NCBI RefSeq assembly: GCF_000264995.1
Contig: NW_006767435.1
Coordinates: forward strand, 2,165,756 to 2,229,755
Reading direction: 5' to 3'
DNA length: 64,000 nt
Source: Punctularia strigosozonata HHB-11173 SS5
Lineage: Eukaryota; Basidiomycota; Agaricomycetes; Corticiales; Punctulariaceae
The position numbers were made by a program, and so were the translations under genes. Positions within the stretch are counted from its first letter, which is position 1. Every line of letters starts with the position of its first letter. The notes beneath the pieces are model-generated. The model worked only from the letters and a program-made list of their open reading frames with translations, had not been told where the DNA came from and did not search any database. This document shows, piece by piece, positions 46,954 through 58,485 of this stretch.

Positions 46954-48789
46954 ATGAAGCTTTCCAACGCGGTCCGACTCTCTTTGGCGTTGGCCTTCCT
47001 TGAAGGGGCGCGCTCGCAAGTGTCAGAATGGGGTCTGTAGGCGCCGTTCTGCCCTTGCAACCCTTGCACTGATTACTTCAATCCTTCAGGTCAATGTGGA
47101 GGCATAGGCTATGCTGGCTCCACAAGTACGTTTGAAGGCTTGGCTGCGCAAAGTCAATGATTGATAACTCTGGTCCAGCCTGTGTTTCTGGCACCGTCTG
47201 TGTTGAGCAAAACGACTATTACTCTCAATGCTTGCCCGGAACAGCCTCCTCGACCTCCGCGAGCGTGACGAGCAGCACTACTGTTAAACCGACGACGACG
47301 ACCAGCAGTGCAACTTCGACTGCCTCTGCTCCTGCATCAACTGGTTTTGTCAAAACCTCAGGACAGATGTTCACGCTAAATGGATCTCCATTCACCGTGG
47401 TCGGGTGGGTTGTTGCCCCGGCAATGCCCTGTAGTGGTGCGCTCATGACAAACGCTATAGTGAGAACTCCTACTGGGTTGGTCTCATGGGGTACAGCACG
47501 AGCGACATGAACAAGGCATTCTCCGACATAGCTGGAACCGGCGCTACTGTCGTACGCACATGGTACGTGGACACAATCCCGCTGAAGCACCTGCTCAGGA
47601 ATGTCTTGCAGGGGTTTCAACGAAGTGACGTCGCCGAATGGCATCTACTACCAAAGCTGGTCTGGGAGCACTCCCACTATCAATACCGGAGCAACTGGTC
47701 TCCAGAACTTCGACAACGCTGTTGCTGCTGCGAAAGCGAATGGCATTCGTCTCATTGTCGCACTGTGAGAGTGGTCTTCTCCTTGATTCGATGACAACCC
47801 CAGTAAATCGTAATATCAGGACCAACAATTGGAGCGACTACGGTGGAATGGACGTTTACACTCATCAGATCCTTGGGTCCAGTGCGCCGCACGATGACTT
47901 CTACACGAACGACCAGGTCATCGCCGCCTATAAAAACTACATCAAGACCTTCGTGGGCCGTTACGTCAATGAGCCAACCATCATGGCATGGGAGCTGGGT
48001 AAGTCGAGGAGCAATTTTGGCATGACCTTATTCCTGATTAATTTTGTTCCATAGCCAACGAGCCAAGGTGCAGCGGTAGCAGCGGTACTACATCTGGTAC
48101 ATGCACGACGACAACTATCACCAATTGGGCCTCTTCCATCTCTGCCTACATCAAGTCCCTCGACTCCAACCACTTGGTGGCCATTGGAGATGAAGGGTTC
48201 TTTGCTAACACTACCCTGAGCGACACATACCCTTACCAGTGAGTCAGCACCGTTCAAATTGCAACGCTAGCTGACCGCGCACAACAGGGGTACCGAGGGT
48301 ATTGACTTCCAGAAGAATATTCAGATCAGCACGCTCGACTTCGGCACTGCCCACGTAAGTGAATGCTTGAGATATGGGCCTGGCGTTGAACTCACAATTT
48401 CGCCTTGATCGCAGATGTACCCCGAATCTTGGGGGCAATCCGCCAACGAGACCCTGTGGGGCGTTCAGTGGATCCAAGACCACGCCAACGTGCAAAAGAG
48501 CGCCAACAAGCCCGTGATCCTTGAGGAATTCGGCGTACGTTCACCGATACCTCAAATGATGTTGTAGAGCTGATATTCGTGTCCGTAGGCCACCACCAAC
48601 CAGGTGCAAATCTATACCCAATGGTTCAACGCGATCGATAGCTCTGGCCTTACCGGCGACCTAATCTGGCAAGCTGGGTCGACCCTCACCAATGGCCAAA
48701 CACCCAACGATGGCTACGCCGTGTACCCCGGTACAGACGTCTATAACCTCGTGACGTCCTCCGCGGCTGCTCTCAAGGCTCGCGGATAA
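46954..48789 (+). CDS. Secreted endo-beta-1,4-mannanase, CBM1 plus GH5
   Basis: The enzyme cleaves mannan and glucomannan of plant walls. The start at 46954 gives a signal peptide ([20 protein letters not shown]). A family 1 carbohydrate-binding module follows, spread over three exons ([20 protein letters not shown] then [14 protein letters not shown]), with the Cys and aromatic residues expected to bind cellulose. A Thr/Ser linker leads to the GH5 domain, probably subfamily 7: [46 protein letters not shown]. The acid/base Glu is in MAWELANEPRC (split by an intron) and the nucleophile Glu in [10 protein letters not shown]. The end is SAAALKARG at 48789. All joins are GT-AG and keep frame. It is tail-to-tail with GGT, with 68 bp between stops. 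Confidence 0.94.
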
Positions 48790-48857
48790 AATAGCTCGAA
48801 TCATGCGAATACCCTTGATTACCAGATTATGAATTTCTGCTCGAGTTCGATTATAAC

Positions 48858-51417
48858 TTAGTATCCAGCCGCGATACCATTCTTTCGAGAGTCACTCGCA
48901 GCTGGAGGTTAAATCTCGTGTCAATATTGCTCAGGGCCAGAAAACACGCAAAAACCGACCGTAGTAACTGCGACCATCTTGCATGACTGCATTAACTACC
49001 GCAGCTACGCGTTCGACGGGGAGTACTAGACCGGCAAGTCGTTCAATTCGTCCACACGGAAGGCTACACCATTATGCATACCTGTCACGTTATGCCCCCT
49101 GTGTCTTAGCTCATCCAACAAATCGGGGGGATAGACGTCGTCCGCGTCCTGAAAGGCCGTTCAGCTATCACCGTACACAAGCTCCGGTGTATCTGCGCAC
49201 CACAATGAGCGGGTACAGTTGATCGTGCAACCTGCCAAACTCGACTGCTTGCTGCAAATTCATGCCCCAGTCGTCGACATTTACGATGGTCTGGAACACG
49301 GCGGGGAATATGCGCGAGCCTCCTGAGCCGCCGATGGCCAGGTGGAACGAGCCGTCCTCATTCTCCAGTATCGTAGGCGTTGTTGAAGATAAAGGACGCT
49401 TGAACGGTTCCGGATAGTTGTCTGCAAGCATGTCATCTGTAAGCCGAGCCCCAGCAGAACATGGTGCCGAAAACGGACAGGGTGAAGGGAGTAGTCCAAA
49501 GGCGTTGGGAATTCCAGGGACAGAGAAATCGTCCATCTGAGAGACACAATTCACGTCAGGATGGGACGTGCTCCGTGCTCCAGGACCATACCTCATCGTT
49601 AAGAATAATCCCGGTAGGCCCATCCATCACCTGGCTGCCGAAGATAAGGTTAACGGTCGAGGTGATAGCAACCGCCATGCCATCCTGGTCTACCGTAGAG
49701 ATATGGCTCTGCGCGTCACCTCACACCAATCAGTAAACCGAGCGGCCAACGACGAATAATAATGCCCACGGTCCCGTGGTCAATCTTGACGTCGAAGACC
49801 GGGTTGTAATAATCAGGCGCATGCGTGCGATCCTGAGTGTTTATGTCAATCAATGGCTTTATTGCCATGAAAATAGAGACAAATGAAACGTGCTCAGGGC
49901 ATTGGGCAAGGTCCGCCTTCTTCTTACCGGTCACGAATGGAAGGACGGTGGGGGCAATTCATAACGTACATCGGTAAGGTTGGCCACTATCTTATCAGCG
50001 AATTCCTTCGTTGCGATTTCATGAATTCGATTCGCATCGTCGTTGAACGCCGGGTCGCAAATCTTCGTGCGCGCGGCAAATCCGACTGTGGCAGCGTCTG
50101 TCGTAAGCATGCGAGATGTCTTGAAAAAGTACAAGCGAGAATCACTGACACTTCATGGCTTCAACAACTCTATGCACGTTGACGCCAAGCATGAGGTCAA
50201 AGTCATAGTGCTCCAACAGATTGAACATATGTAATAGAACGGGCCCAGATGTTGGTGCGTGGGTGGTGTAAATCTAACGAAGTATCGTTGACAACAGGTC
50301 CCAATAAAGGGATAACACAGGATATTCACCTTTCGCCCTCTGTAAGTACCCTCTAATGCCTTGCGTACGATTACACTATAGTTCGCCATATCTTCCCTTG
50401 TCAATATTCCGCCAGTGGCCTTGACCTTCTCCACGATACTATCCGCGATCGCCCCCTTATAGAATGCGTCGGCGCCCTTCTCAGCCACCGTCGTCAACGT
50501 CCAGCTGAGGTTGGTCCTCTTGATGATCTCCCCTTCCTCGAGCAGCCTACCCTCAGGGGCAAAGATCGCCTGGAAGTCGGGGTTGTTAAACATAAGGTCA
50601 TAGAAGAACGGCCATTTGATGCGCAGAGCGAGTTCCTTAGAAACGGGCCAGCCCAAGGCAAGTTCGGCAGCGGGCATGACAACCTGCGACCAGGAAAGCT
50701 TGCCCCAGCGGTTATGCGCCTCCTGCAACCCACGTAGTTCGCCAGGAACGCCAACAGAGAGTCCCCCGAAGCGAGCCAGGTTGGGGTCGGAAACGTACAT
50801 GCTCTCATTGGAAGCGGCAGGTGCGGTTTCGCGGAAGTCGATTGTCCACACTTCGGATGAAATGCCGTCCGCGAGGGCTGGGGGTATACGAATGGTCATG
50901 AAGCCCCCGCCTCCGACACCAGAACTTGTGAGTCTGTCAGAATCGCGCGCGCGAGAGCCCACGTTGTTAAAACGCACGAGAACATATTCGCAACCCCGAT
51001 GCACAGAGTGCTAGCGACAGCGGCATCCACGGCGTTTCCTCCCGCCTTCATAATATCCACTCCCATCTCAGAGCAGACCTGGTTCTCCGTGGCTACCGCC
51101 CCGTGCTTTGCTTCGATAAGGTAGCTCGGATTCCTCAGTTTTGCATAGCCAGAGTTTTCTGAGGTCAGGTACATCCACGCAAATCCAAAGACGGCAAAAG
51201 GGAATAAGATAGCCAGATAGGCGGGATTAGCAATACGCAGTTGTGCCCTGAGGTCACCAAGGTAGCTCTTGCGGCGACCATACACTGGGTGAGGCAAGTC
51301 GGAGGCAGGGTCTGCGGAGAGCTGTCTGTAGGTGTAGGCGTAGTCTTCCCCCCGGGGCCTTTGCTGAGGCCTCGCTGCGTCTATCGCATCCCGGAATATG
51401 TTCGAAAGGGACTGCAT
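48858..51417 (-). CDS. Gamma-glutamyltransferase (glutathione hydrolase), membrane-anchored
   Basis: The enzyme removes the gamma-glutamyl group from glutathione and its conjugates at the cell surface or vacuole, feeding nitrogen and sulphur recovery. The start at 51417 opens MQSLSNIFRDAID. A single membrane segment (YLAILFPFAVFGFAWMYLTS) makes it type II. Family blocks follow: HGAVATENQVCSEMGVDIMK, GGNAVDAAVAS, SGVGGGGFMTIRIP, IDFRETAP and SVGVPGELRGL. The autocatalytic cleavage site is DHGTSHISTVDQDG, with Thr as new N-terminal nucleophile, split by an intron. Next come PTGIILNDEMDDFS and GGSGGSRI. The final exons give VVNAVMQDGRSYY and AASDSRKNGIAAGY, stop at 48858-48860. About ten introns. 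Complete. Confidence 0.94.
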
Positions 51418-51970
51418 CGCGAACCGGGCAGTGCGCGGTGTATCGCGCTAGATTAGCAGGTATGACCGACGACAACTCCGCGATTGGGTTCTCGCTACAA
51501 GTTGTTACGGAGCCCCAGGCTCGGTGTTGAGAGAACGAAAGGTGAGCAAAGAACGAGGAGGCCAAGATGTGCTGCGCTGGGAAACGCGCCTAATTATAAA
51601 TCATCGTCACGGTCAGACGCGTTTCGTTAGCTATGTAGGGCCGCGTTTCCTCTCGGCACCTTTGGTTGGCCGCAATGAGTCTCCATCGATGAATTGATGT
51701 GCACAGAATTCCATGCCCGTGTTCATCAGTTCTATAAACTTATTCAGAGAGGTACAAGATTTCCCATTACGCGTCTTTCCTCCGGATCCAGCAAGAGAAA
51801 ATAAAGAGATGGCACTAATATACACAGACGCGTGATATTCGGTATGAAGACCGAGAGGTGTAGGATAAGACCCCAGGTCTACAAGCACGTATACATGTTA
51901 GATCTCTTCACCTGCAGCTCGACGCAACATGATACAGACCGAGAGTTTTGACGACAGAATGTGCCAATAG
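51418..51970. other. Intergenic region upstream of GGT
   Basis: 553 bp between two minus-strand genes. A short frame at 51631-51888 (-) has no recognisable features. The part next to 51417 is the GGT promoter. No TATA box is clear. Confidence 0.45.
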
Positions 51971-53520
51971 TCATTCCTGGCCCTCCCAGCTAGCGCGAAG
52001 TTTGCTCAACCTTTGCCCGTTGGGTATCGCACCAGTGGTATGACTGCGTCTCCTCGTGCTGCCGGCCTCCGTCTCGTTGAGCATCTCCGCCGAATGCCTC
52101 GAGAGGCGTTGCCTCGATTCCGCAGGGTCTTGATTTAAGTCGCCAAGGATGCCATGCCCGTTCGCGTTGCCGTTCGGTGGTTTAGGCGTACGCTGACGCG
52201 AGCTCGAGGGCAGGGGCGCGGTCTCAGCGTGGGAGAGGTCAAATGACCTGTCGAAATCTTCCGCCGCAGGTCGGCTGCGAGGTTGGCTCTCGAAACTTCG
52301 GTCGAAGTCCTCTAGCTTATGTCGGCTTGGCCGTGAGTCGAAGCTCCGGTCAAAACTATCTTCTTCAGCTCGTCTCCTCGTCGCAGGTGGTGGAGATATA
52401 TCGATCCCTTCTTCTGGCACAACCATGGGTGCATAGCGGTCCTTCGGTCGCGCTGGTTGATATAGTTGGTTAAGGCTGCTCTTCGACCCCCGAACGCGTT
52501 GGCGCAGAGGAGGCGATGACTCGGCCATAGGTCCAAGGCCATTCATAAGACCGATGCCCTGACTCCCGGATACGATGGGGGCGCCAAGGACGCCATATGC
52601 TGCTGCATCGCGCGCTTTCGCGGCTATATATGCTCTCGTCAGGCACGACGCGACAGTGATGACGCGGGTCGACAATCACCTTCAATCATCCTCGCGTCCG
52701 CTTCCCGATGGAAGCTCTCCATAAGCGCAGTGTACCGCTTGACCTGCCAGCTCATCTGGCTTGCCCGCGCCTTGTTCCCCATGCTTAATGCCCATTTCTT
52801 CTCTTCCCTGAACCTCCTCCTCTCGCTATCCGCCAGACTTGCCCTGGCCCTCAGCGCCGCAATTTCACGTTCTAACGGGGACAAATGCGCGGTGGAGGCG
52901 GCGGAGCCTGTCCTTGTGACTTCGGATATGGAGGGGAGAGAAATGTCGAGGGAGCTAAAGTCAAGGGAGGGAGCAGCGGCGAGAGATTTGGCTGCCCGGA
53001 ACGCTCGTTCGTGCCGTTTCCTCTCTTTTTCGCGGTCGCGGGCACTGCGCATTTCGTACGCATGTTTCATGGCGGCTCGCTCCGACTGAAGGTCGCCGCC
53101 TAGTTGCAGGATCCTCCGCGGGATTTGGCTTGAGCTCTTTGGTCGCGGAGAGCCGTTGAACCCCAGTACGTCATCTTCGATAAGCTGCGCCAGGATGTCC
53201 GTAAAAAGCACACCGAGCGCCACGCCAATGAACACGCAAAGACTCTTGAATATCTCTCCGCTTGACAGGTCCGAGAGGAGCTTTGCGGCGATGGCCAGGC
53301 CGACAACGAACGTCGCTGCTTCCGGAAATGCGGAGAAAGAGTGGTAGAGTCCGACGCCTTGCCAGACGCCGAAGAGTATGAAGTCGCCCGGGGAGAAGGG
53401 AGGTTCGGCAGCGGGACCACCGGGGACGGAAGGGATGGGCAGCGCGGGGGAGAAAATGTAGCCCAAGAGGACGCGCGCGCCGAGGCCGACGAAGAGAGGG
53501 AGGGCAATCGTGAGGGGCAT
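51971..53520 (-). CDS. Unknown membrane protein with coiled coil and FDRSF repeats
   Basis: No known family recognised. The start at 53520 opens MPLTIALPLFVGLGARVLLG. Hydrophobic segments near residues 3-22, 45-80 and 90-115 (CVFIGVALGVLFTDILAQLI) suggest three or four membrane passes. A basic coiled-coil region follows (ERAAMKHAYEMRSARDREKE, LEREIAALRARASLADSERR). One intron (about 52626-52679) joins ADARMIE to AAKARDAAAYGVLG. The C-terminal third is disordered and carries three copies of an (E)DFDRSFxS motif (SFDRSFDSRP, DFDRSFESQP, DFDRSFDLSH) spaced about 18-20 residues apart, each on similar DNA. Ends LRASWEGQE. The exon structure is clean and the gene looks active. Possible roles in organelle membranes are not supported by any motif. 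Confidence 0.75.
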
Positions 53521-53800
53521 CGTGAGTGTAGTATTGGTGTTAAGGATATGTTGTACAGGAAAATAAGAATTGTAACGCCATGAAGAGGTGAAGAGGTTCA
53601 AGTACGAGGGCGGTCCGAGATTGTTGTCCCGCCACGAGGCGAACATGTGGCGGATGCCCCTAACCCTGCAGCAGGGTTCCCACAATCCCATTGTTCCCGC
53701 ATCCCTCTTGGACGCGTCCTCCACGACGAATACCGCGTTTTTCGAATGTCGACCCACGTCGGAATACTGCCAGTTGGTGAGATCTGAAAGAATCGCTATT
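53521..53800. promoter_or_regulatory. Divergent promoter region, membrane-protein and RNase H2B genes
   Basis: 280 bp between opposed starts. The RNase H2B frame is open upstream of 53801 back to about 53588 with alternative ATGs, so part of this could be coding. No TATA box was seen. Confidence 0.4.
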
Positions 53801-55147
53801 ATGACGCGTATAACACGGATAATAGGCGTCTTAGACGCGCTTGCGGTGAAGCTAGACTCGGAGACGGCGCTCCGTTTTCTGCGGTTGCCCCATCCGAGAA
53901 CCGGTATGTTAACCGGGTAGCACACCGATCCCATCTTCTCAATGACCGCTTGAATAGGGATACCCTCGTTGTTTCTGCCATATGTTCCCTTGGGACAGTC
54001 TAAACATACGATACTAGAGGTGCAAGCCGTTGCGCCTCCGAATCCACGTTCATGGTTCATGAGCGAAGGCGAAGTGATCGCAGGTGGGCACTGTTTCTCG
54101 TTTAATATCTGTTACCTGACATACAAACACAGATGGCAAGCTTCTCATGATGACGCCCATCGACCCCGCTTTTCTGCTCATGGGTCTCTTGCAGACTATC
54201 CAATCGGTGCGTCGACATGTCTGTCCCGTCACTGAGACCTTGTCGTGATGCCGCTCACAGAGAGAGGGGAATCCAGGGCAGTTCCGTCCCTACGATGATA
54301 TATTCGAAGATCTCGTCCAAATCCTGACCGTCTCCCCTTCCACTCCATCCACCTCCAAAGATCCGTCGTTACATGTCTCACAGGAGGACCTCACCTACCT
54401 TGGTAGTCTGGCTTGTGTCCAATGCGCCATGAAGCGCATATGCGAGTTCAAGGGTGTGTACATTGTATCCCTGCATTGAGTCGTCAAGACGTATTAACAT
54501 GCGCCCGAAGAAATCACAAGTGACATTACGGTTTACCGTTATTCTGCATCGGCTGCTATGGCGTATCTCCAGCCGAAGGTGGCTAGGCTATCGCAAAGCG
54601 CGGTGATAGAGACATCTCGAACGCTGGTACGGGTGTTGGCTAAAGATGGCCTGATGGAAGACGGGAAGGAGAGCCTACTGGAATGTGAGCTCTCATTCCT
54701 AGCCACCGGGGAACGTTTCCTCAAGCGCGCTCTTCATGCCTCAGTGGGCCGCATAAAAGCGGCTTGCGATCTGCTCGCACAGTACCTTCCTCAGCCCATT
54801 TACACCGATCTTCTAGCATCCTACGAGTACGTTGACGCCTCAATAATGATCCTTTTCTCTGACATCGTCATCCCTCTCGAAGCTTCACCACGCTAGATGC
54901 CCATCTGCAAGCGCTTCGCGAAGCGGACGCCGCCGCCATCCTCGCCAATGCATCCAATGCTGCCCCTACACGGAAGAAAGGCGCGCCATTGGGGAAGAAA
55001 GCAAGCTCGAAATCCGTCGTGGACGATGACGAGAAAGGCAAGAAACGGAAGGCGGGAGAAAGTGTCGGGGTGGGCAAATTGAAGAAAGCCAACGTGATCG
55101 GAATGAAGCCAATCAGCAGTTTCTTCGGCGCAGCCTCAAAAAAGTGA
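53801..55147 (+). CDS. Ribonuclease H2 subunit B
   Basis: A non-catalytic subunit of RNase H2, which removes ribonucleotides and RNA from DNA; the subunit links the enzyme to PCNA. The start ATG 53801 opens MTRITRIIGVLDALAVK. Exons join as RFLRLPHPRTG / IPSLFLPYVPLGQ, ILEVQAVAPPNPRSWFMSEG then EVIA / DGKLLMMTPIDPAFLLMGLL, and NPGQFRPYDDIFEDLVQIL. The blocks PHPRTG, RSWF, G.LL.MTPxDPxFLL and the helical C-terminal half match Rnh202/RNASEH2B. The tail is Lys-rich and ends IGMKPISSFFGAASKK, a PIP-box-like PCNA-binding motif (ISSFF) at the extreme C-terminus as in animals. An upstream in-frame start (from 53588) is possible but less conserved. Confidence 0.87.
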
Positions 55148-55582
55148 GCGCGTGGACATGTGGCGGTCCTCCTGTGATAGAGACAGGTCATACAACAGTT
55201 GTATCTTTTCCGTAGGTTGGGCTCAAATGCAACGGTATTGGTTCACCATAATGTAACGAGACCCGAGGAGGATTAAACAAGCTCGCGCTGTGCATACATG
55301 TCCTTTTGACTCGATATACAGTACTACCCGAACAATATAAAACGGAGTAGATTCTACCACCTATACGAGACGAAACTGCAATGCAACTGATCCCCGCATA
55401 CTTACTCCCGAACTCGACGCGTGTTTCTGATCTCAAGGTAACTTGCTAATCCTCCGTCGCTACAGTGTTTTTTTTATGAAAGCAAGGTAAGTAGTACAAC
55501 GGCCAGGACCCCGCCTGGGACCTACAGATGGCATTGCCGCGACAAAATGAAACTACCGGACACGCAGTAGGATAATACCATA
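55148..55582. other. Intergenic region between convergent RNase H2B and SLU7
   Basis: 435 bp of 3' flanks, with a T8 run near 55473. No gene was seen. Confidence 0.5.
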
Positions 55583-57512
55583 TCAGTAATCGGTGTCCAC
55601 ATAGTTGGCCATCGGATCCTCCGTCATCCTCCTGGTCATCCTGTATGCTTCCAAATCCTCCTCGGAAACCTCGGTAGTATCCTTCTTCCGCTTCCCCTCT
55701 CTCTCGTCCCCGTCTGTATCCCTGCCCTTTCGCTTCTTCTCCTCATTGATCGCCCGCGACAGCTTCTCGCGATCGAATTCGAGCTCCCCCTCTCCCAACC
55801 TCTTCTTGCTCGAAAAGGCGGCCTCAGCCCGTCTCCGGCGATCCTCGGCGTCTTTGCCGATATCCTTGGATGACGACGATGGTTGATCGTCGATGAGAGG
55901 TTTAGCCCGAGGAGGTGGTGATGATGAGGCGGGAGCATTGGAGAGTAGATGTTGAGCCGTAGAAGCACGAGTGGCTTCTATACCAGCTTGGCCAGCACAA
56001 TAAGACGCATGCACGGTCGAATGACAGCATGCATAGCCCCAAGTCCCAGAAGATATGTCGTACCATGAGCCCCACACGGCGGTATGGTTATTGATGTACA
56101 CATCCTCGGCATACTTGCTCTTGGCTTTTATCCTCTCGCGCCCCTTGACCACCTGCCCAGTCCTGCTGTACTCGACGTATTCCTCCGTCTGCCCTTGTCG
56201 GAGCTCCTTCGGTGCGGCCTCGAGGTATTCCGCACCGCCGTATTTGCTCAGGATGCTGACCTTGTTCTTGTCTTTCAGCGTGTCCTTCTTCTGTTTGTAC
56301 TCGTGATGAAGGAGCTCGCCCGCGGTAGGGTTGGCCTGGAGATGTACATCGGAGCCGCGTTGTTCGGAATTCCATGCGAATAGCTGCAGCTTCTGAACCT
56401 CTGGAGCGTCACCAGAATAACGGAGGAAGTTGTCACCTGCAAATTTCGCCTACGACGATGTCAGGACCATCTTAGATGGTAATCTAGCGAGGCAACATAC
56501 CTCTTCAGGGGGAAGGTGCTTGAGTGGGTTATCACGCATGGACCTCGTCTTCGGGTCATAGTAGGCGGATTCCGGGTCGAGGTTGAGCAGATACTTGGCC
56601 GTATCTTCTCGTATACGCAGGTTTCGGACTGTGATACGTGTTTTGGTATCCAGCTTTTGCCCGACCGCATCTGCCGCATCCGCATATTTATCTTCGTCTT
56701 CATCCTCGTCATCACTGCTCCCGAATTCATCATCTCCTTCTTTCTCCTTGTCACCCTTCCCCGCCTTCGCCACCTTCCTCACCGCTGCCAGGTCCGTCGT
56801 CGTCTGCTTGTCAATCTCCTCCTCCCGCACCTTCTGCCGCGCCGCTTCCATAGCGTTGTACTCCTCGTACACCTTCGTGTACGCGCTCGGATCGTACCCG
56901 TTCCACCGGTCCCGCTTCGCATCGTATCCCGGCTCCACCTCCTGGATAACCTCGTCCGGAGCAATGTCCTTGTTCGTCCAGCGCGCGCCCTTCTTGCGCG
57001 GGCGCTCCAGGCAATCCGCCTTTTTATGCGTCATGGCGCCGCAGTTCTCGCAGGCGCCCTTGCGGTATTTCTTGGCAGCTGGCCCAGCTTTCGCGCCACG
57101 GTCATACCAGCCATCGAGCTTGTTTGCCGAGCGGTCGTCCGCTTGGCGCCGCTGATGCGCGAGAGTAGGAGCACCCGTATCCGCATACCACGGTACCTGC
57201 GAGATGTATTCTGTGCTATGCTGGTGAGCAGAGGCTATGAGTTCAGCTATCGCTACGCACGAGGGATATGGGGGTTGATGGGTTTGCCCTCTTCATCAAG
57301 AGCTGCCGGTGCTGTTCCGGCTTTACGAGCGGCATCGAGGTCCTTTTGGCGACGGAACTCCTCACGGGATAACTTTCCTGGTGCTGATCGGGGATCAGCG
57401 ATGTACTACAACGATATCCTGCGAATACAAACGTACCTGAAGACATTGCAGATGCTGCTGTGGCAAGTCCCAAGCCAGGTGTGGTCAAGCCACTCAGCGG
57501 TGGCGTTGACAT
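55583..57512 (-). CDS. SLU7: Pre-mRNA splicing factor Slu7
   Basis: A second-step spliceosome protein that helps choose the 3' splice site. The start at 57512 opens [20 protein letters not shown], then after a short intron [20 protein letters not shown] and PINPHIP. Next come [20 protein letters not shown], the zinc knuckle [20 protein letters not shown] (C-x2-C-x4-H-x4-C), and WDGYDP-type sequence ([20 protein letters not shown]). An acidic stretch ([20 protein letters not shown]) follows, then [20 protein letters not shown] and [13 protein letters not shown]. The last exon holds [24 protein letters not shown] and GYACCHST, and ends [11 protein letters not shown] at 55583. All hallmark blocks of the family are present. 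Five or so introns. Confidence 0.95.
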
Positions 57513-58485
57513 TGAGTGAGGGGCTCCGGTATGAAACCCAAGATGGAAAGCCCCTTTCTCGCGGCTCCAGAGACTGCAGCAACCTCCACGTTCCTCTTTC
57601 GACATCAATTGGGTAGCGCAAGTGATAGGTTACTTGGCATCAACAACCTCATCATGAATCGATGCTAATACTGTGGATCTTGCTGCACCATCCGACGCGC
57701 TCGTGTTTTGATGGCTCAAGTATGTGTGCAAATGACTTCCAATTTTGATAGGTCTCCTCCGTACCGCATCCCACTTGCGAACAGTACGTTGCCATGCCGA
57801 GTTCGCGGTGCTTTCGCAGCACTCGATACATGGCAGACTACTGACTCCGTGGGTGCCCGTTCTTCAGACTTTCTCAAAGAGCAACGGTCCGAGCAATGTC
57901 CGCGTCGTCGTGCGAACGACTCCCATTCCGGACTTAGTCGCGCCCTGACTAGGCGGTGAGAGAGGGTAGCTTGACCTCTCAATCAGGCTAATATGACTGG
58001 ACAAAACCCCCGTCACACGGCGCCCTTCATTCGATTTATCACACCTCGAAGGCGCTGGTCAATCCTGACGCGTCCGTTGATCGCATTTGGTCAACACGGC
58101 TCTGAGCTACGCCCTCTCCGGCGCATATTTAGCTGCGCATTCCTAATTTGAGCTGCAGCGCGGCCGTCGGCGTACAGATCCGTTTACACGGACCTCGGCG
58201 TGGGTGATGCGCTCGTGCTGACTCGTTCACGTCCTGGCCCCCCTGGGCGCCACCCGATGCTTCGGTGTGAAGCAGAGACCGCGGTTGTTTATATGCGGCT
58301 GGTATCCGGTGCAGCGCCGCCCCTTCCTAACCTGGGATATACTACCAGGACCAGTCTCACTGGTGGAGCTTCGTCCGAGCGCAATACAATACCTCAAAGC
58401 CCGTTTCTCATGTACGGCGGCGGTTTCACCCCTCTTTCTGTTATCAGGTTCTTTCCTCTTGGTGCCTGTTGATATCCATCCATTC
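57513..58485. other. Divergent intergenic region, SLU7 and DUF6534-like genes
   Basis: Nearly 1 kb. A forward frame from 58267 (MKQRPRLFICGWYPVQRRPF) runs in frame into the first exon of the DUF6534-like gene, so a longer N-terminus is possible but is not family-like. Nothing else was recognised. Confidence 0.4.

Noticed and set aside
46954-48789. A GH5 cellulase rather than mannanase
   Set aside because: The order CBM1, linker, then [21 protein letters not shown] and ILEEFGA fits the fungal mannanase subfamily better. Activity would still need assay.
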